Shown here: one piece after another, positions 6,904 through 13,744 of the stretch | How positions within the stretch are numbered: position 1 is the stretch's first letter | How the letters are laid out: every line of letters starts with the position of its first letter | Assembly: GCA_037384225.1 (NCBI GenBank) | Contig: JARROD010000076.1 | Span: 1 to 13,744 of the forward strand | Origin: JARROD01 sp037384225 | GTDB lineage: Bacteria; Pseudomonadota; Gammaproteobacteria; Pseudomonadales; Cellvibrionaceae | DNA: 13,744 bases | Direction: 5' to 3' | The notes under the pieces: model-generated | The model's database searches: none | Told to the model about the DNA's origin: nothing | What the model saw: only the letters and a program-made list of their open reading frames with translations | Made by a program: the position numbers and the translations under genes

Positions 6904-9453
6904 TTACTCGCCGCCGCAGGTCACTGCAGCCGTGTCAGCACCAGCGGGCAGATATTTCACATTGGCAACAGCCAGAGCCAGCGGACCATCGCTAGCCAAG
7001 GCAAAACTTTGCTCAATCTGTGAGAAGTCCACGCCCTTATCGGCGAAGCACTGCAAGTCGACACTGAACGACAGCCACTGGCCAACGGCCATCTTCTGCA
7101 ATTGCTGTTGCAGAGGCAGGTGGGCGACACAATTCTCACCGCAACCTACCGACAATGCCACGCTGCTCTCTGGCCGCGAATCCAGGCGCAAATCCAGGCT
7201 GAGCACACCGCCCGCGGTCAGGTAACGGCTTAGGTCCTGAGGTTGATGTGCGCGCAGAATCACACTTGCCGGGCGCAGGCCTCGCCACTGCAGCAGACGG
7301 GCATCTTCCTGGTTCAGCTTGTCAATCGCGGTCACGCGGATATTATTGTCGGCACTGGCGGCAACATTGCCCATCACCACCTGCGGTATTTCGTCACCGT
7401 TGTACAGGGTCAGCTCCCAGGGTGGACGCGGTCGCCACACCATTAGCCAGGCCTCGCGCAGGGGGCCGTCATTGTAGCTGTCGCCCTGTTCCGGCAGAGC
7501 CGCCAACTGCACGTGGTCGGCATAGGTCAGGCCGTAGTCATAGGCGAACAAGGGATCATAATCGGCGTCCCCCAGGTTGAGTGGCGTTTGTTTGACCTCA
7601 CGGGGCCAGCTAAACGACAGCCTGCCACTAAAGTCGTGCCGCACCGTCCCTGTCTTATCACTCAAGATAACATCGGCAACACCGGCACCCTCCGAACCAG
7701 GCAGCCAGGCGGCCACAAATGCCTCTGATGCATTCAGTTCCGGGTTGACCCACAGTGGGCGACCGGACAAAAAGATGCTTACCACCGGTATACCCTGCGC
7801 TTTGAGCTTCTTCAGCAAGGCCAGATCGCGCTTGTCGCCAAACTGGTATTCCAGGCTGGTGTTATCGCCGTGCCACTCCGCATAGGGATTCTCGCCATAA
7901 ACCACGATGGCCACATCAGGCCCGGCGCCGTTAGTAAAACTGTCGGAAGTAAAGCTGCCATCTTCACTCAGTTCCGCGTCACCACCTGCCTGGCTCACAG
8001 CCGCCTGAATGCCCTCGAAAATACTGGTGGCGCCGGGAAAATCACTGCGGGCGTTGCCGAGCCCCTGCCAGGAGATGGTCCAGCCACCGCTTTGCTTGCC
8101 AACATCGTTGGCGCCATCGCCCGCCACCAGAATATTGCCGGTGGGGTTGATCGGCAGCAGATTGCCATTATTTTTCAGCAGAACCAGCGACTTGCGCACG
8201 GCCTCACGGGCGATTGCCCGGTGTTCGGCACTGCCTAAAATACCGGATTTACCCGCCAGCGGCTGCTGATGGTCGAACAGCCCCGCCCGCAGTTTTACCC
8301 GCAGAATGCGGCTTACTGCATCATCGAGACGGGCAAGCGGAATCTCTCCCCGCTGCGCCTGCGCCAGGGTGTTCCGGTACAGCGCTTTCCAATCGGAAGG
8401 CGCCATAAACATATCCAGCCCCGCATTGATGGCCGTCGCGCAACTCTCCAGTGTACAGCCAGGTACAAAGCGGTGGGCGTTCCAGTCACCGACCACAAAC
8501 CCATCAAAGCCCATACGCCCTTTTAACACATCGGTTAGCAGGTATTTACTACTGTGCATACGCTCGCCATTCCAGCTGCTAAAAGACGCCATAACCGTTT
8601 GCACGCCCGCATCCAAAGCGCCGATATATCCACCCAGGTGGGTCTTGGCCAGCTCTTCTTCGCTGATAATGGTGTTACCGCGATCTATACCGTACTGCGT
8701 GCCACCGTCACCGATGAAGTGCTTGGTCGCCGAAATCACATGTTTACCGCGGAGAAAATCCGCATCCCCGACCTCCCCCTGAATGCCCTTCACCATCGCC
8801 TGCGCGTAGTCGCGCACTAGATCCGGGTTTTCCGAATAGCTCTCAAATGTGCGTCCCCAGCGATCGTCCTGAGCAACCGCCACCGTGGGAGCAAAAGTCC
8901 ATGGGATACCGGTGACTGCCACTTCCTTCGCGGTTGCCTGACCGATACGGTAAATCAGTGCCGGGTCATGGGTGGCACCGAGCCCGATATTGTGCGGAAA
9001 CAGGGTTGCACCTATGACATTGTTATGGCCATGTACGGCATCACTTCCCCAGAGCACGGGAATGGCCACGCCGCCATCGGAGGTGTCCATGGATGCTTCA
9101 TAATAGGCATTGGAGAGGTTCAGCCAATCTTTCGGAGTAGCGAATTTATCGTTGTTGGGATAAGTGCCGCCGCCGTTGAGAATGCCGCCCAGATGGTAAT
9201 GTTTGACGTCCTCGGGGGTTACATACTTGATCTCTCCCTGAATCAACTGACCGACCTTTTCTTCCAGCGTCATGCGCGACAGCAAATCACTGATTTTGTC
9301 TTCCAGTGCCGGATCGGCAGCCACCGCCGGCCGCATTTGCGGCCAGTATCCGGGCGTTTCCTCGACATGAGTGGCAGTTTTGTCAACCCCGCCGCAGGCG
9401 GTTAGCAACAATCCCGCCGCCGCGACCATCCATGTATTTTTATTATTAAACAT
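6904..9453 (-). CDS. GH3 beta-glucosidase / exo-1,4-beta-glucanase lipoprotein (ExoP-like)
   Basis: The 849-residue protein has a lipoprotein signal with lipobox LTAC (Cys20). The N-terminal GH3 barrel follows (about residues 50-395), with LWGSDAVHGHNN, KHFIGDGG (Lys244-His245) and the nucleophile motif GFVVGDWNAH (Asp323). The second alpha/beta domain (about 415-650) contains GENPYAEWHGD, as in marine exo-glucanases of the ExoP type. A C-terminal beta-rich domain (about 665-849) resembles the extra domain of that subfamily; length and layout agree with roughly 840-residue relatives. It should release glucose from the non-reducing end of cello- or xyloglucan-derived oligosaccharides after GH31 removes xylose. 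In Cellvibrio a GH3 enzyme (Bgl3D) supplies that activity. The gene converges on xyl31A, looks complete and has only a weak GGA site before its ATG. Cellodextrinase use independent of xyloglucan is equally possible. Confidence 0.92.
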   Translation of the reverse strand: MFNNKNTWMVAAAGLLLTACGGVDKTATHVEETPGYWPQMRPAVAADPALEDKISDLLSRMTLEEKVGQLIQGEIKYVTPEDVKHYHLGGILNGGGTYPNNDKFATPKDWLNLSNAYYEASMDTSDGGVAIPVLWGSDAVHGHNNVIGATLFPHNIGLGATHDPALIYRIGQATAKEVAVTGIPWTFAPTVAVAQDDRWGRTFESYSENPDLVRDYAQAMVKGIQGEVGDADFLRGKHVISATKHFIGDGGTQYGIDRGNTIISEEELAKTHLGGYIGALDAGVQTVMASFSSWNGERMHSSKYLLTDVLKGRMGFDGFVVGDWNAHRFVPGCTLESCATAINAGLDMFMAPSDWKALYRNTLAQAQRGEIPLARLDDAVSRILRVKLRAGLFDHQQPLAGKSGILGSAEHRAIAREAVRKSLVLLKNNGNLLPINPTGNILVAGDGANDVGKQSGGWTISWQGLGNARSDFPGATSIFEGIQAAVSQAGGDAELSEDGSFTSDSFTNGAGPDVAIVVYGENPYAEWHGDNTSLEYQFGDKRDLALLKKLKAQGIPVVSIFLSGRPLWVNPELNASEAFVAAWLPGSEGAGVADVILSDKTGTVRHDFSGRLSFSWPREVKQTPLNLGDADYDPLFAYDYGLTYADHVQLAALPEQGDSYNDGPLREAWLMVWRPRPPWELTLYNGDEIPQVVMGNVAASADNNIRVTAIDKLNQEDARLLQWRGLRPASVILRAHQPQDLSRYLTAGGVLSLDLRLDSRPESSVALSVGCGENCVAHLPLQQQLQKMAVGQWLSFSVDLQCFADKGVDFSQIEQSFALASDGPLALAVANVKYLPAGADTAAVTCGGE

Positions 9454-9695
9454 AAGCTTTTCCGCTCTATTGGTGTATCTTTCCAGACTTGGTTACCCGG
9501 CAATGCGCTATGCCCGGCAACCGCGTAGTGTGAATGGTATGTAGCGAAAATTCAAAAGTCACGCCGCCGGCAGCGGCAGCGCCAATACCGTCACATGAGT
9601 GATCCTCCACCGATTGAGCCGTGTCTGTACATGAGCATGAATGAAGTCTGGGGACTTGAACACACAATGAATAGGCATGGATTTAGAGAACAACG

Positions 9696-10409
9696 ATGAG
9701 CTTTTTTTCTGAAGCTGACCTGCAGGCTATTTGGCTAACGATCAAGCTGGCAACGCTGACCACAGTATTGTTATTAATCGTTGGCACCCCCATCGCCTGG
9801 TGGCTGGCCCGCACAAACTCCATCTGGAAAGGCGCGGTCAGCGCCGTGGTTGCCCTGCCACTGGTGTTGCCTCCCAGCGTGCTCGGCTTTTACCTGCTGG
9901 TGGCGATGGGACCCAACGGCCCCTTGGGAGCATTAACCCAGAGCCTGGGGCTGGGCACACTGGCCTTTACTTTCTCCGGGCTGGTAATAGCTTCGGTGAT
10001 CTACTCCCTGCCCTTCGTCGTACAACCCATCCACAACGCCATCGAAGCGCTGGGCCCGAGACCGGCGGAAGTTGCCGCCACACTGCGGGCTGGGCCCTGG
10101 GATACCTTTTTCAACGTGATCATCCCCCTGGCAAAACCCGGATTCACGACCGCGGCCGTGCTCGGTTTCGCTCATACCGTGGGTGAATTTGGTGTTGTGT
10201 TGATGATTGGAGGCAATATTCCCGGCGTTACCCAGGTGATTTCGATACAGATTTATGAGCATGTGGAAGCCATGGATTATATCCAGGCCCATTGGCTGGC
10301 AGGCACCATGGTGATCTTCTCGTTTATCGTTCTGGCGGTACTCTACAGTTTTAATAAACACAAATTCAACGGGCGTGCCGGGCACGGCGACCTGTTAAAC
10401 GGCCATTGA
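9696..10409 (+). CDS. modB: Molybdate ABC transporter permease ModB
   Basis: This 237-residue inner-membrane protein has five or six hydrophobic helices and the typical ModB start (TIKLATLTT, PLVLPPSVLGFYLL). The binding-protein-dependent permease loop lies at about residues 125-148 (EVAATLRAGPWDTFFNVIIPL), which docks onto the ATPase ModC. GEFGVVLMIGGNIPG is another family hallmark. Its length is normal. ModB normally works with the periplasmic binder ModA and ATPase ModC to import molybdate, usually from one operon. Here neither neighbour is present: upstream lies the divergent GH3 gene and downstream the convergent fdhA. The ribosome-binding site (AGAG) is weak. The gene is either an orphan served by partners elsewhere or the remainder of a broken operon. 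Confidence 0.93.
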   Translation: MSFFSEADLQAIWLTIKLATLTTVLLLIVGTPIAWWLARTNSIWKGAVSAVVALPLVLPPSVLGFYLLVAMGPNGPLGALTQSLGLGTLAFTFSGLVIASVIYSLPFVVQPIHNAIEALGPRPAEVAATLRAGPWDTFFNVIIPLAKPGFTTAAVLGFAHTVGEFGVVLMIGGNIPGVTQVISIQIYEHVEAMDYIQAHWLAGTMVIFSFIVLAVLYSFNKHKFNGRAGHGDLLNGH

Positions 10410-10463
10410 GCAAATGTCGATTTCACTGATCACTGCCCTGTTGTCTCTACCCTATCGTTGCAT

Positions 10464-10490
10464 AAATTAGGCGCTCTCCTTGCGCCCTGG
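10464..10490 (-). terminator. Possible weak terminator hairpin downstream of fdhA
   Basis: On the - strand, just past the fdhA stop, GGCGC (complement of 10482-10486) and GCGCC (complement of 10470-10474) form a five-pair stem with a seven-base loop, followed by TAATTTAT. The stem is short and the T tract interrupted, so termination would be weak. It lies between convergent modB and fdhA, where a terminator is expected. Confidence 0.3.
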
Positions 10491-10493
10491 ATG

Positions 10494-11693
10494 TTAAGCT
10501 GCGACCAATCCATGAGGATCGATGACGAATTTCTTTGCCGCGCCGCCGTCAAAATCCGCGTAACCGCTCGGCGCTTCCTGCAGATTGATCATCTGCACGT
10601 TCACTGCCTCGGCGATCTGAATCTTGTCGAACAAAATGGCCTGCATCAACGGGCGATGATAGCGCATGACAGGACACTGACCGGTATGGAAGGAATGGGA
10701 TTTCGCCCAACCCAGCCCAATCCGCATGCTCAACGAACCCTGCCTGGCGGCATCGTCACTGGCGCCCGGGTCCTCGGTGACGTAAAGACCGGGAATCCCG
10801 ATCTGGCCGCCGGCACGGGTCAACTGCATGGCGGCGTTGAGCACGGTCGCGGGCTGCTCGACAGCGTGATCGCAACCGTGGCAGCGGGCTTCAAAGCCAA
10901 CGCAGTCCACAAAGCAATCCACTTCCGGTTCGCCGACGATCTGGGCAATCATGTCCGGCAAGGCCGCGTCCTGGCGCAGGTCGATGGTTTCACAGCCGAA
11001 GCTGCGGGCTTGATTCAAACGTTCCGGGATCATATCGCCGACAATCACGCAAGCGGCCCCCAATAGATGGGCCGAGGCAGCGGCAGCCAGGCCGACGGGA
11101 CCGGCGCCGGCGATATAGACGGTAGAACCGGGTCCGACACCGGCGGTGACACAGCCGTGAAAACCGGTCGGGAAGATATCCGACAACAGGGTCAGATCTC
11201 TGATCTTTTCCATGGCCTGGCCGGCATCGGGAAACTTCAGCAGGTTGAAGTCGGCGTAAGGCACCATCACATATTCCGCCTGGCCGCCGACCCAGCCGCC
11301 CATATCGACATAGCCATAAGCGGCGCCGGGACGCGCCGGATTGACATTCAGACAAATACCGGTCTTGCCTTCCTTACAATTGCGGCAACGGCCGCAGGCA
11401 ATATTGAAGGGTACGGAGACGACATCGCCGACCTTGAGAAATTCCACGTCCCGCCCGCATTCGATAACCTGGCCGGTGATTTCATGGCCCAAAACCAGCC
11501 CTTTGGGGGCTGTGGTTCTGCCGCGTACCATGTGCTGATCGGAGCCACAGATATTGGTGGTGACGACCTTGAGAATAACGCCGTGGTCGCAACGGCGCTG
11601 GCCCAACGCCAGCCTGGGAAAATCAATGGATTCGACGGTTACCTTACCGGGACCTTGATAGACCACCCCGTGGTTGGTTTGATTGCTGCTCAT
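10494..11693 (-). CDS. fdhA: Glutathione-independent formaldehyde dehydrogenase (zinc- and NAD-dependent)
   Basis: The 399-residue protein matches Pseudomonas putida formaldehyde dehydrogenase in length and, from memory, along its whole sequence. It oxidises formaldehyde to formate with NAD and no external glutathione, in the cytoplasm, as a member of the medium-chain dehydrogenase superfamily. Visible residues include the catalytic zinc ligands Cys49 (ICGSDQH) and His70-Glu71 (LGHEITG), four structural-zinc cysteines at 100, 103, 106 and 114, the NAD-binding AGAGPVGLAAAASA, and family signatures GWAKSHSFHTGQ and AYGYVDMGGW. The start is supported by AAAGGA about six bases before ATG. It is transcribed away from the SRAP gene and convergent with modB, so probably alone. 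Roles in formaldehyde detoxification or methyl-group catabolism are inferred from the family. Confidence 0.94.
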   Translation of the reverse strand: MSSNQTNHGVVYQGPGKVTVESIDFPRLALGQRRCDHGVILKVVTTNICGSDQHMVRGRTTAPKGLVLGHEITGQVIECGRDVEFLKVGDVVSVPFNIACGRCRNCKEGKTGICLNVNPARPGAAYGYVDMGGWVGGQAEYVMVPYADFNLLKFPDAGQAMEKIRDLTLLSDIFPTGFHGCVTAGVGPGSTVYIAGAGPVGLAAAASAHLLGAACVIVGDMIPERLNQARSFGCETIDLRQDAALPDMIAQIVGEPEVDCFVDCVGFEARCHGCDHAVEQPATVLNAAMQLTRAGGQIGIPGLYVTEDPGASDDAARQGSLSMRIGLGWAKSHSFHTGQCPVMRYHRPLMQAILFDKIQIAEAVNVQMINLQEAPSGYADFDGGAAKKFVIDPHGLVAA

Positions 11694-11933
11694 AGGTTTT
11701 CCTTTGTAGTTGTCTGCGTGGATTGACAGCGGCCTCGTTCATCACGTGTCACATTACTGTATAGGGAGCGCTGTCGGGCGGCATGCTTAGCCGCGACACT
11801 TTTGGGTTGATTTGTGTCTTGTGGGCGACCCGATCAAAGTGATGGCGTAAATGCAGAATAGTCCAAATGATTTTTGTGATTATGGTTAGGATTTTTTGTC
11901 TATACCCAAGAAAAGCCTATGGGAGAAGCGGTT
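11694..11933. other. Divergent intergenic region between fdhA and the SRAP gene
   Basis: These 240 bases must contain the promoters of both genes. I see the ribosome-binding sites at each end and A/T-rich DNA near 11855-11905, but no promoter boxes at good spacing. There is no complete LexA-type palindrome: CTGT occurs without a properly spaced ACAG. Confidence 0.4.
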
Positions 11934-12566
11934 ATGTGTGGAAGGTTTTACAATAACATCAGCGCGGTACACGAATGGATGGAAGTCCTCGACGATTGGC
12001 CCGCCGGATACGAGACCGGTTACAACGTAGCGCCAACGCAACAGGTGCCGATCGTTACCGGAGACGGCACGGTGCCGGCGCGCTGGGGAATGATCCCCGC
12101 CTGGTCGAAAGAATTTCGCTCAAAATATTCAACTTTTAACGCCAGGGTTGAGAGCGTTGAAAAATCACCGTTGTATCGCGGCGCCTGGAAACACTCCCGC
12201 ACATGTCTGGTTCCTGCGGGCGGATACTATGAATGGGTAACCGCCACGGGGAAAAAGCTCCCCTACCTGTTGCATAAGCCCGATGATCTGCTGGCCTTCG
12301 CCGGGCTGTGGGAGCCCTGGGAGGAACACCTGTCTTTCACGATTCTCACGGAAGACGCCCGGGGCGAGTTGCTTAACATTCACAACCGCATGCCCGTTAT
12401 GCTGGACCCGAACCAGGCGAGAGACTGGTTGAAACACGGTACAGCAAAGGCAGAAAGTATTCTGGTCTCCAACGTATACCAGTCCGTTGCATACTACTCC
12501 GTCAGCACGCAGGTCAATAATGTGAAAAACCAGGGCCCTGAACTTATTCAATTTGCAGGGCCCTGA
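11934..12566 (+). CDS. yedK: SRAP-family abasic-site processing protein (YedK/HMCES type)
   Basis: I choose the ATG at 11934, not the in-frame ATG at 11919, because SRAP proteins need cysteine as residue 2: Met removal exposes the Cys that bonds to abasic DNA. GGGAG lies at a good distance before 11934, and here the upstream ATG overlaps it. The 210-residue protein shows MCGRF, NVAPTQ (Asn31), FNARVE (Asn69), GGYYEW (Glu100) and IHNRMPV (His150), the active-site set known from E. coli YedK and human HMCES. It should form a stable thiazolidine crosslink with abasic sites in single-stranded DNA and shield them from cleavage. The last codons lie in a duplicated 20-base segment, so the C-terminus may differ from the ancestral one. 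The gene is probably monocistronic. Confidence 0.93.
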   Translation: MCGRFYNNISAVHEWMEVLDDWPAGYETGYNVAPTQQVPIVTGDGTVPARWGMIPAWSKEFRSKYSTFNARVESVEKSPLYRGAWKHSRTCLVPAGGYYEWVTATGKKLPYLLHKPDDLLAFAGLWEPWEEHLSFTILTEDARGELLNIHNRMPVMLDPNQARDWLKHGTAKAESILVSNVYQSVAYYSVSTQVNNVKNQGPELIQFAGP

Positions 12567-12575
12567 ACTTATTCA
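12531..12575. repeat. 20-bp direct duplication at the SRAP 3' end
   Basis: CAGGGCCCTGAACTTATTCA occurs at 12531-12550 and again at 12556-12575, separated by five bases. Each copy begins with the perfect palindrome CAGGGCCCTG. The first copy encodes SRAP residues QGPELI; the second supplies the stop codon. The second copy ends exactly where the BNR-gene fragment begins, so the duplication marks a rearrangement junction. Confidence 0.85.
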
Positions 12576-12845
12576 GACAGTGTCCGGGTCGCTCAGGGAC
12601 GGCTCGAGGTGCCAGACCCGCTTGAACTCCCAGGGGTGTTCTGTGCCGTCATACCACTGGTGGGTGGTCAGCGGTTTGCCGGTTTCCGGAGAGGTATCGT
12701 ATTGGAATTTATTGCTTTCCCCGATGGCCGTGCCATCCGGGCTGGTTGTCGGCTCGCCGTGCGGCGTTCCCGGTTGCTCCCAGGTCTGACCGCCGTCACT
12801 GGAGCGCTGGATGATCTGGCCGAACCAGGCGGAGGCTTGGGAGGA
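12573..12845 (-). pseudogene. Fragment of a BNR-repeat (sialidase/VPS10-like) protein gene
   Basis: On the - strand, 90 open codons encode SSQASAWFGQIIQRSSDGGQ and, further on, HQWYDGTEHPWEFKRVWHLE followed by PSLSDPDTV. This is a conserved stretch near the N-terminus of WD40/YVTN/BNR-like proteins related to exo-sialidases and photosystem assembly factors, including a BNR signature (RSSDGGQTWE). An intact gene would continue after DPDTV with something like 'YAGVEDAALFRS'. Here a stop codon inside the 20-bp duplication follows at once, and an in-frame TAG lies before the fragment (12846-12848). Both ends are missing, leaving roughly a quarter of the usual 350-residue protein. It is a rearrangement leftover and unlikely to be expressed. 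Confidence 0.75.
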
Positions 12846-12875
12846 CTAAGGTGGAGTCATCCACCCGCACCTCCT

Positions 12876-12959
12876 GGGTAACAATAGTCAAGTTCCGAAT
12901 TTATAAAATTCGTCCCAAGACTTCGGATTTATCTCGGCACGAGCTTGGCTTTGTTAGGC
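12876..12959 (+). other. Integron attC recombination site 1
   Basis: The right half CTTGGCTTTGTTAGGC (12944-12959) ends in the core site GTTAGGC, which fits GTTRRRY. Its reverse complement pairs with GGGTAACAATAGTCAAG (12876-12892), with one extra base in the left half, the kind of extrahelical base that sets attC strand polarity. A second hairpin (CGAATTT/AAATTCG region, about 12896-12913) lies between. The left box GGGTAAC departs from RYYYAAC at two positions, so this site may be degenerate. Length, 84 bp, is normal for attC. It defines the left border of the cassette that follows. Confidence 0.6.
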
Positions 12960-13541
12960 GCAGATAACTCTCCGTCTATAGACAACCATAATAAGCAAAA
13001 ATAAACAGGCAACACCAACTGATAATGGAAAGAGTATTGTTGTCAGCGAATAGCTCTCTAAAGCTAATAAAGTGAACATATTCCTTGCCATAAACAACAT
13101 GAAAAAAGGGATATTTTCTTGATAAGGGGAATCATACGCCTTGCGTATTGTAGGGCCAAAACCAAGTAAGTCTACAATCGTGAGAACTAAAACTGCCCAC
13201 TGTGGATTTGAAGTTAGATACCAAAATGGGAGTGAAGCCAATGCAGATAGAAAAAATACCCAATCCATTTTCGTGATAGAAATATCCGAGTGCTTTATGA
13301 AAGCCAACAAAGCGATAAAAGCTGTAATTGCACCTGAAACACCAATTGGCCATGCACCGATACCGCCTTTAGCTTCAACTTGAGCAAAGAATACAATTGA
13401 CGTAGTTGTTCCCCAAATAATCCAAGAAAAAACATGCGGTTTTGTTACCCCTACGAATATCGAGCGGATATATGGCACAAAAGCTACAAAGGTAAGAGCT
13501 ATCGCAACTCCACTAAAGATAATTTTTAAACTTGAATCCAT
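12954..13541 (-). CDS. Integron cassette-encoded multi-pass membrane protein, function unknown
   Basis: The 195-residue protein is strongly hydrophobic with about six or seven predicted membrane helices. Two segments look alike: PYIRSIFVGVTKPHVFSWII near residues 23-42 and a second GFGPTIRKAYDSP near 127-139, each at a helix end. This resembles the duplicated proline-containing layout of PQ-loop/SemiSWEET carriers; that is inference only. The gene is visibly richer in A/T than its neighbours and fills the space between attC 1 and attC 2. It is read against the usual cassette direction: its stop codon TAA is the complement of the TTA in the attC 1 core site, and its ATG lies only eight bases from the left box of attC 2. 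No promoter is evident; a weak GCGAAG precedes the ATG. Foreign origin by cassette capture is likely. Confidence 0.7.
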   Translation of the reverse strand: MDSSLKIIFSGVAIALTFVAFVPYIRSIFVGVTKPHVFSWIIWGTTTSIVFFAQVEAKGGIGAWPIGVSGAITAFIALLAFIKHSDISITKMDWVFFLSALASLPFWYLTSNPQWAVLVLTIVDLLGFGPTIRKAYDSPYQENIPFFMLFMARNMFTLLALESYSLTTILFPLSVGVACLFLLIMVVYRRRVICA

Positions 13542-13548
13542 GATCTTC

Positions 13549-13614
13549 GCCTAACGCCCGCATTTGCGGCTGGTTTGGAGCGCAGCGGAAAACCAGTCCG
13601 GCAACATGCGCTTG
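13549..13614 (+). other. Integron attC site 2, right half interrupted
   Basis: GCCTAAC (13549-13555) fits the left box RYYYAAC exactly. CGCCCGCA pairs imperfectly with the later ATGCGC (13606-13611), and CTGGTTT (13570-13576) pairs with AAACCAG (13590-13596) as an inner stem. The expected right end, CGCTTGTTAGGC, is cut: after CGCTTG the sequence turns into the terminus of an insertion sequence. The site is therefore probably split, the remainder lying past the other end of that element, outside the window. Confidence 0.8.
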
Positions 13615-13624
13615 ATACTTATGA

Positions 13625-13704
13625 AGACCTTCTCCCGATGCCCCGCGTCGGGAGCCTTCTAAACTTGTAGTTGTGAACACCAAACTCAGAAGAGGAGAAG
13701 GTCT
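13625..13704 (+). promoter_or_regulatory. Inverted repeat able to mask the transposase ribosome-binding site
   Basis: AGACCTTCTCC (13625-13635) is the perfect reverse complement of GGAGAAGGTCT (13694-13704), which holds the GGAG site for the ATG at 13706. A smaller stem (TCCCGA 13633-13638 with TCGGGA 13648-13653) competes with it by two to three bases. A transcript entering from outside the element would fold and hide the start; one begun inside the leader would not. This would limit transposase made by read-through. The regulatory role is inferred. Confidence 0.5.
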
Positions 13705-13705
13705 C

Positions 13706-13744
13706 ATGCAATTTTACACCAAATCTCACCAACATTACTGTGGT
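13706..13744 (+). CDS. IS110/IS1111-type transposase, N-terminal 13 codons only
   Basis: The visible start MQFYTKSHQHYCG matches the beginning of IS1111-attC transposases as I remember them, where the first catalytic acidic residue of the DEDD (RuvC-like) domain follows directly in 'GIDLH'; that residue is just beyond the window. GGAG lies eight bases before the ATG. These enzymes are about 340 residues long and move the element through a circular intermediate guided by a small RNA. Completeness cannot be judged here. Confidence 0.8.
   Translation, partial: MQFYTKSHQHYCG

Larger units (their letters stand above)
13615..13744 (+). mobile_element. Left end of an IS110-family element (IS1111-attC type) inserted in attC 2
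   Basis: The junction within an attC site, an untranslated left end of about 90 bases, and the transposase start MQFYTKSHQHYCG together fit the IS1111-attC group, which is known to insert specifically into integron cassette recombination sites. A likely subterminal inverted repeat begins with ATGAAGACCTTCTC at 13621, about seven bases from the tip, as expected for IS1111 relatives. The guide (seeker) RNA of IS1111 elements lies after the transposase gene and would be outside the window. The right end is also missing, so completeness is unknown. Confidence 0.8.

Noticed and set aside
10415..10471. Short ATG frame after modB as a possible modC start
   Set aside because: It stops after 18 codons and shows no Walker A or other ATPase motif.
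10458..11726. Two open frames of 202 and 219 codons on the + strand opposite fdhA
   Set aside because: They lie antisense to an intact, strongly conserved dehydrogenase and have no family features.
11749..11780. LexA-like box upstream of the SRAP gene
   Set aside because: Two CTGT half-sites occur but no ACAG at the right distance, so SOS control is not supported.
12876..13620. CRISPR array or satellite repeats in the right part
   Set aside because: The repeated hairpins are two dissimilar attC-like sites separated by a gene, not regularly spaced identical repeats.

Overview
The window looks like the chromosome of a polysaccharide-degrading gammaproteobacterium close to Cellvibrio and its relatives (Cellvibrionales). 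This is inferred from protein families and gene order: a GH95 remnant, a TonB-dependent receptor, a GH35 remnant and a complete PA14-containing GH31 alpha-xylosidase follow one another on the + strand. That is the order I remember for the xyloglucan-utilisation locus of Cellvibrio japonicus (afc95A, tbdt, bgl35A, xyl31A).

Left part (1-6850): a partly decayed xyloglucan locus. The GH95 fucosidase is reduced to a 103-codon remnant (394-705). The TonB receptor (841-3695) is frameshifted inside its plug domain. GH35 survives as about 25 codons (3699-3773). Only the GH31 alpha-xylosidase lipoprotein (3805-6708) is intact. Two copies of a palindromic MITE-like element flank the GH95 remnant, one of them with an 8-bp direct repeat. 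A longer two-block inverted repeat brackets the whole + strand cluster (1-103 against 6713-6850).

Middle part (6904-12566): a convergent, intact GH3 beta-glucosidase lipoprotein on the - strand, which could finish the breakdown of xyloglucan oligosaccharides once GH31 has removed xylose; an orphan molybdate permease gene modB with no modA or modC beside it; a glutathione-independent formaldehyde dehydrogenase (fdhA, - strand); and a SRAP/YedK-type gene for protection of abasic DNA sites.

Right part (12531-13744): a mosaic. A 20-bp duplication at the SRAP 3' end leads into a fragment, truncated at both ends, of a BNR-repeat glycosidase-like gene. Then comes a probable integron gene cassette: an attC site, a membrane-protein gene read against the usual cassette direction, and a second attC whose right half is interrupted by the left end of an IS110-type element of the IS1111-attC kind. 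The window ends 13 codons into its transposase.

Taken together, the intact GH31 and GH3 enzymes could still process xyloglucan oligosaccharides, but side-chain removal by GH95 and GH35 and uptake by the TonB receptor appear lost at this locus, unless assembly errors explain the lesions.
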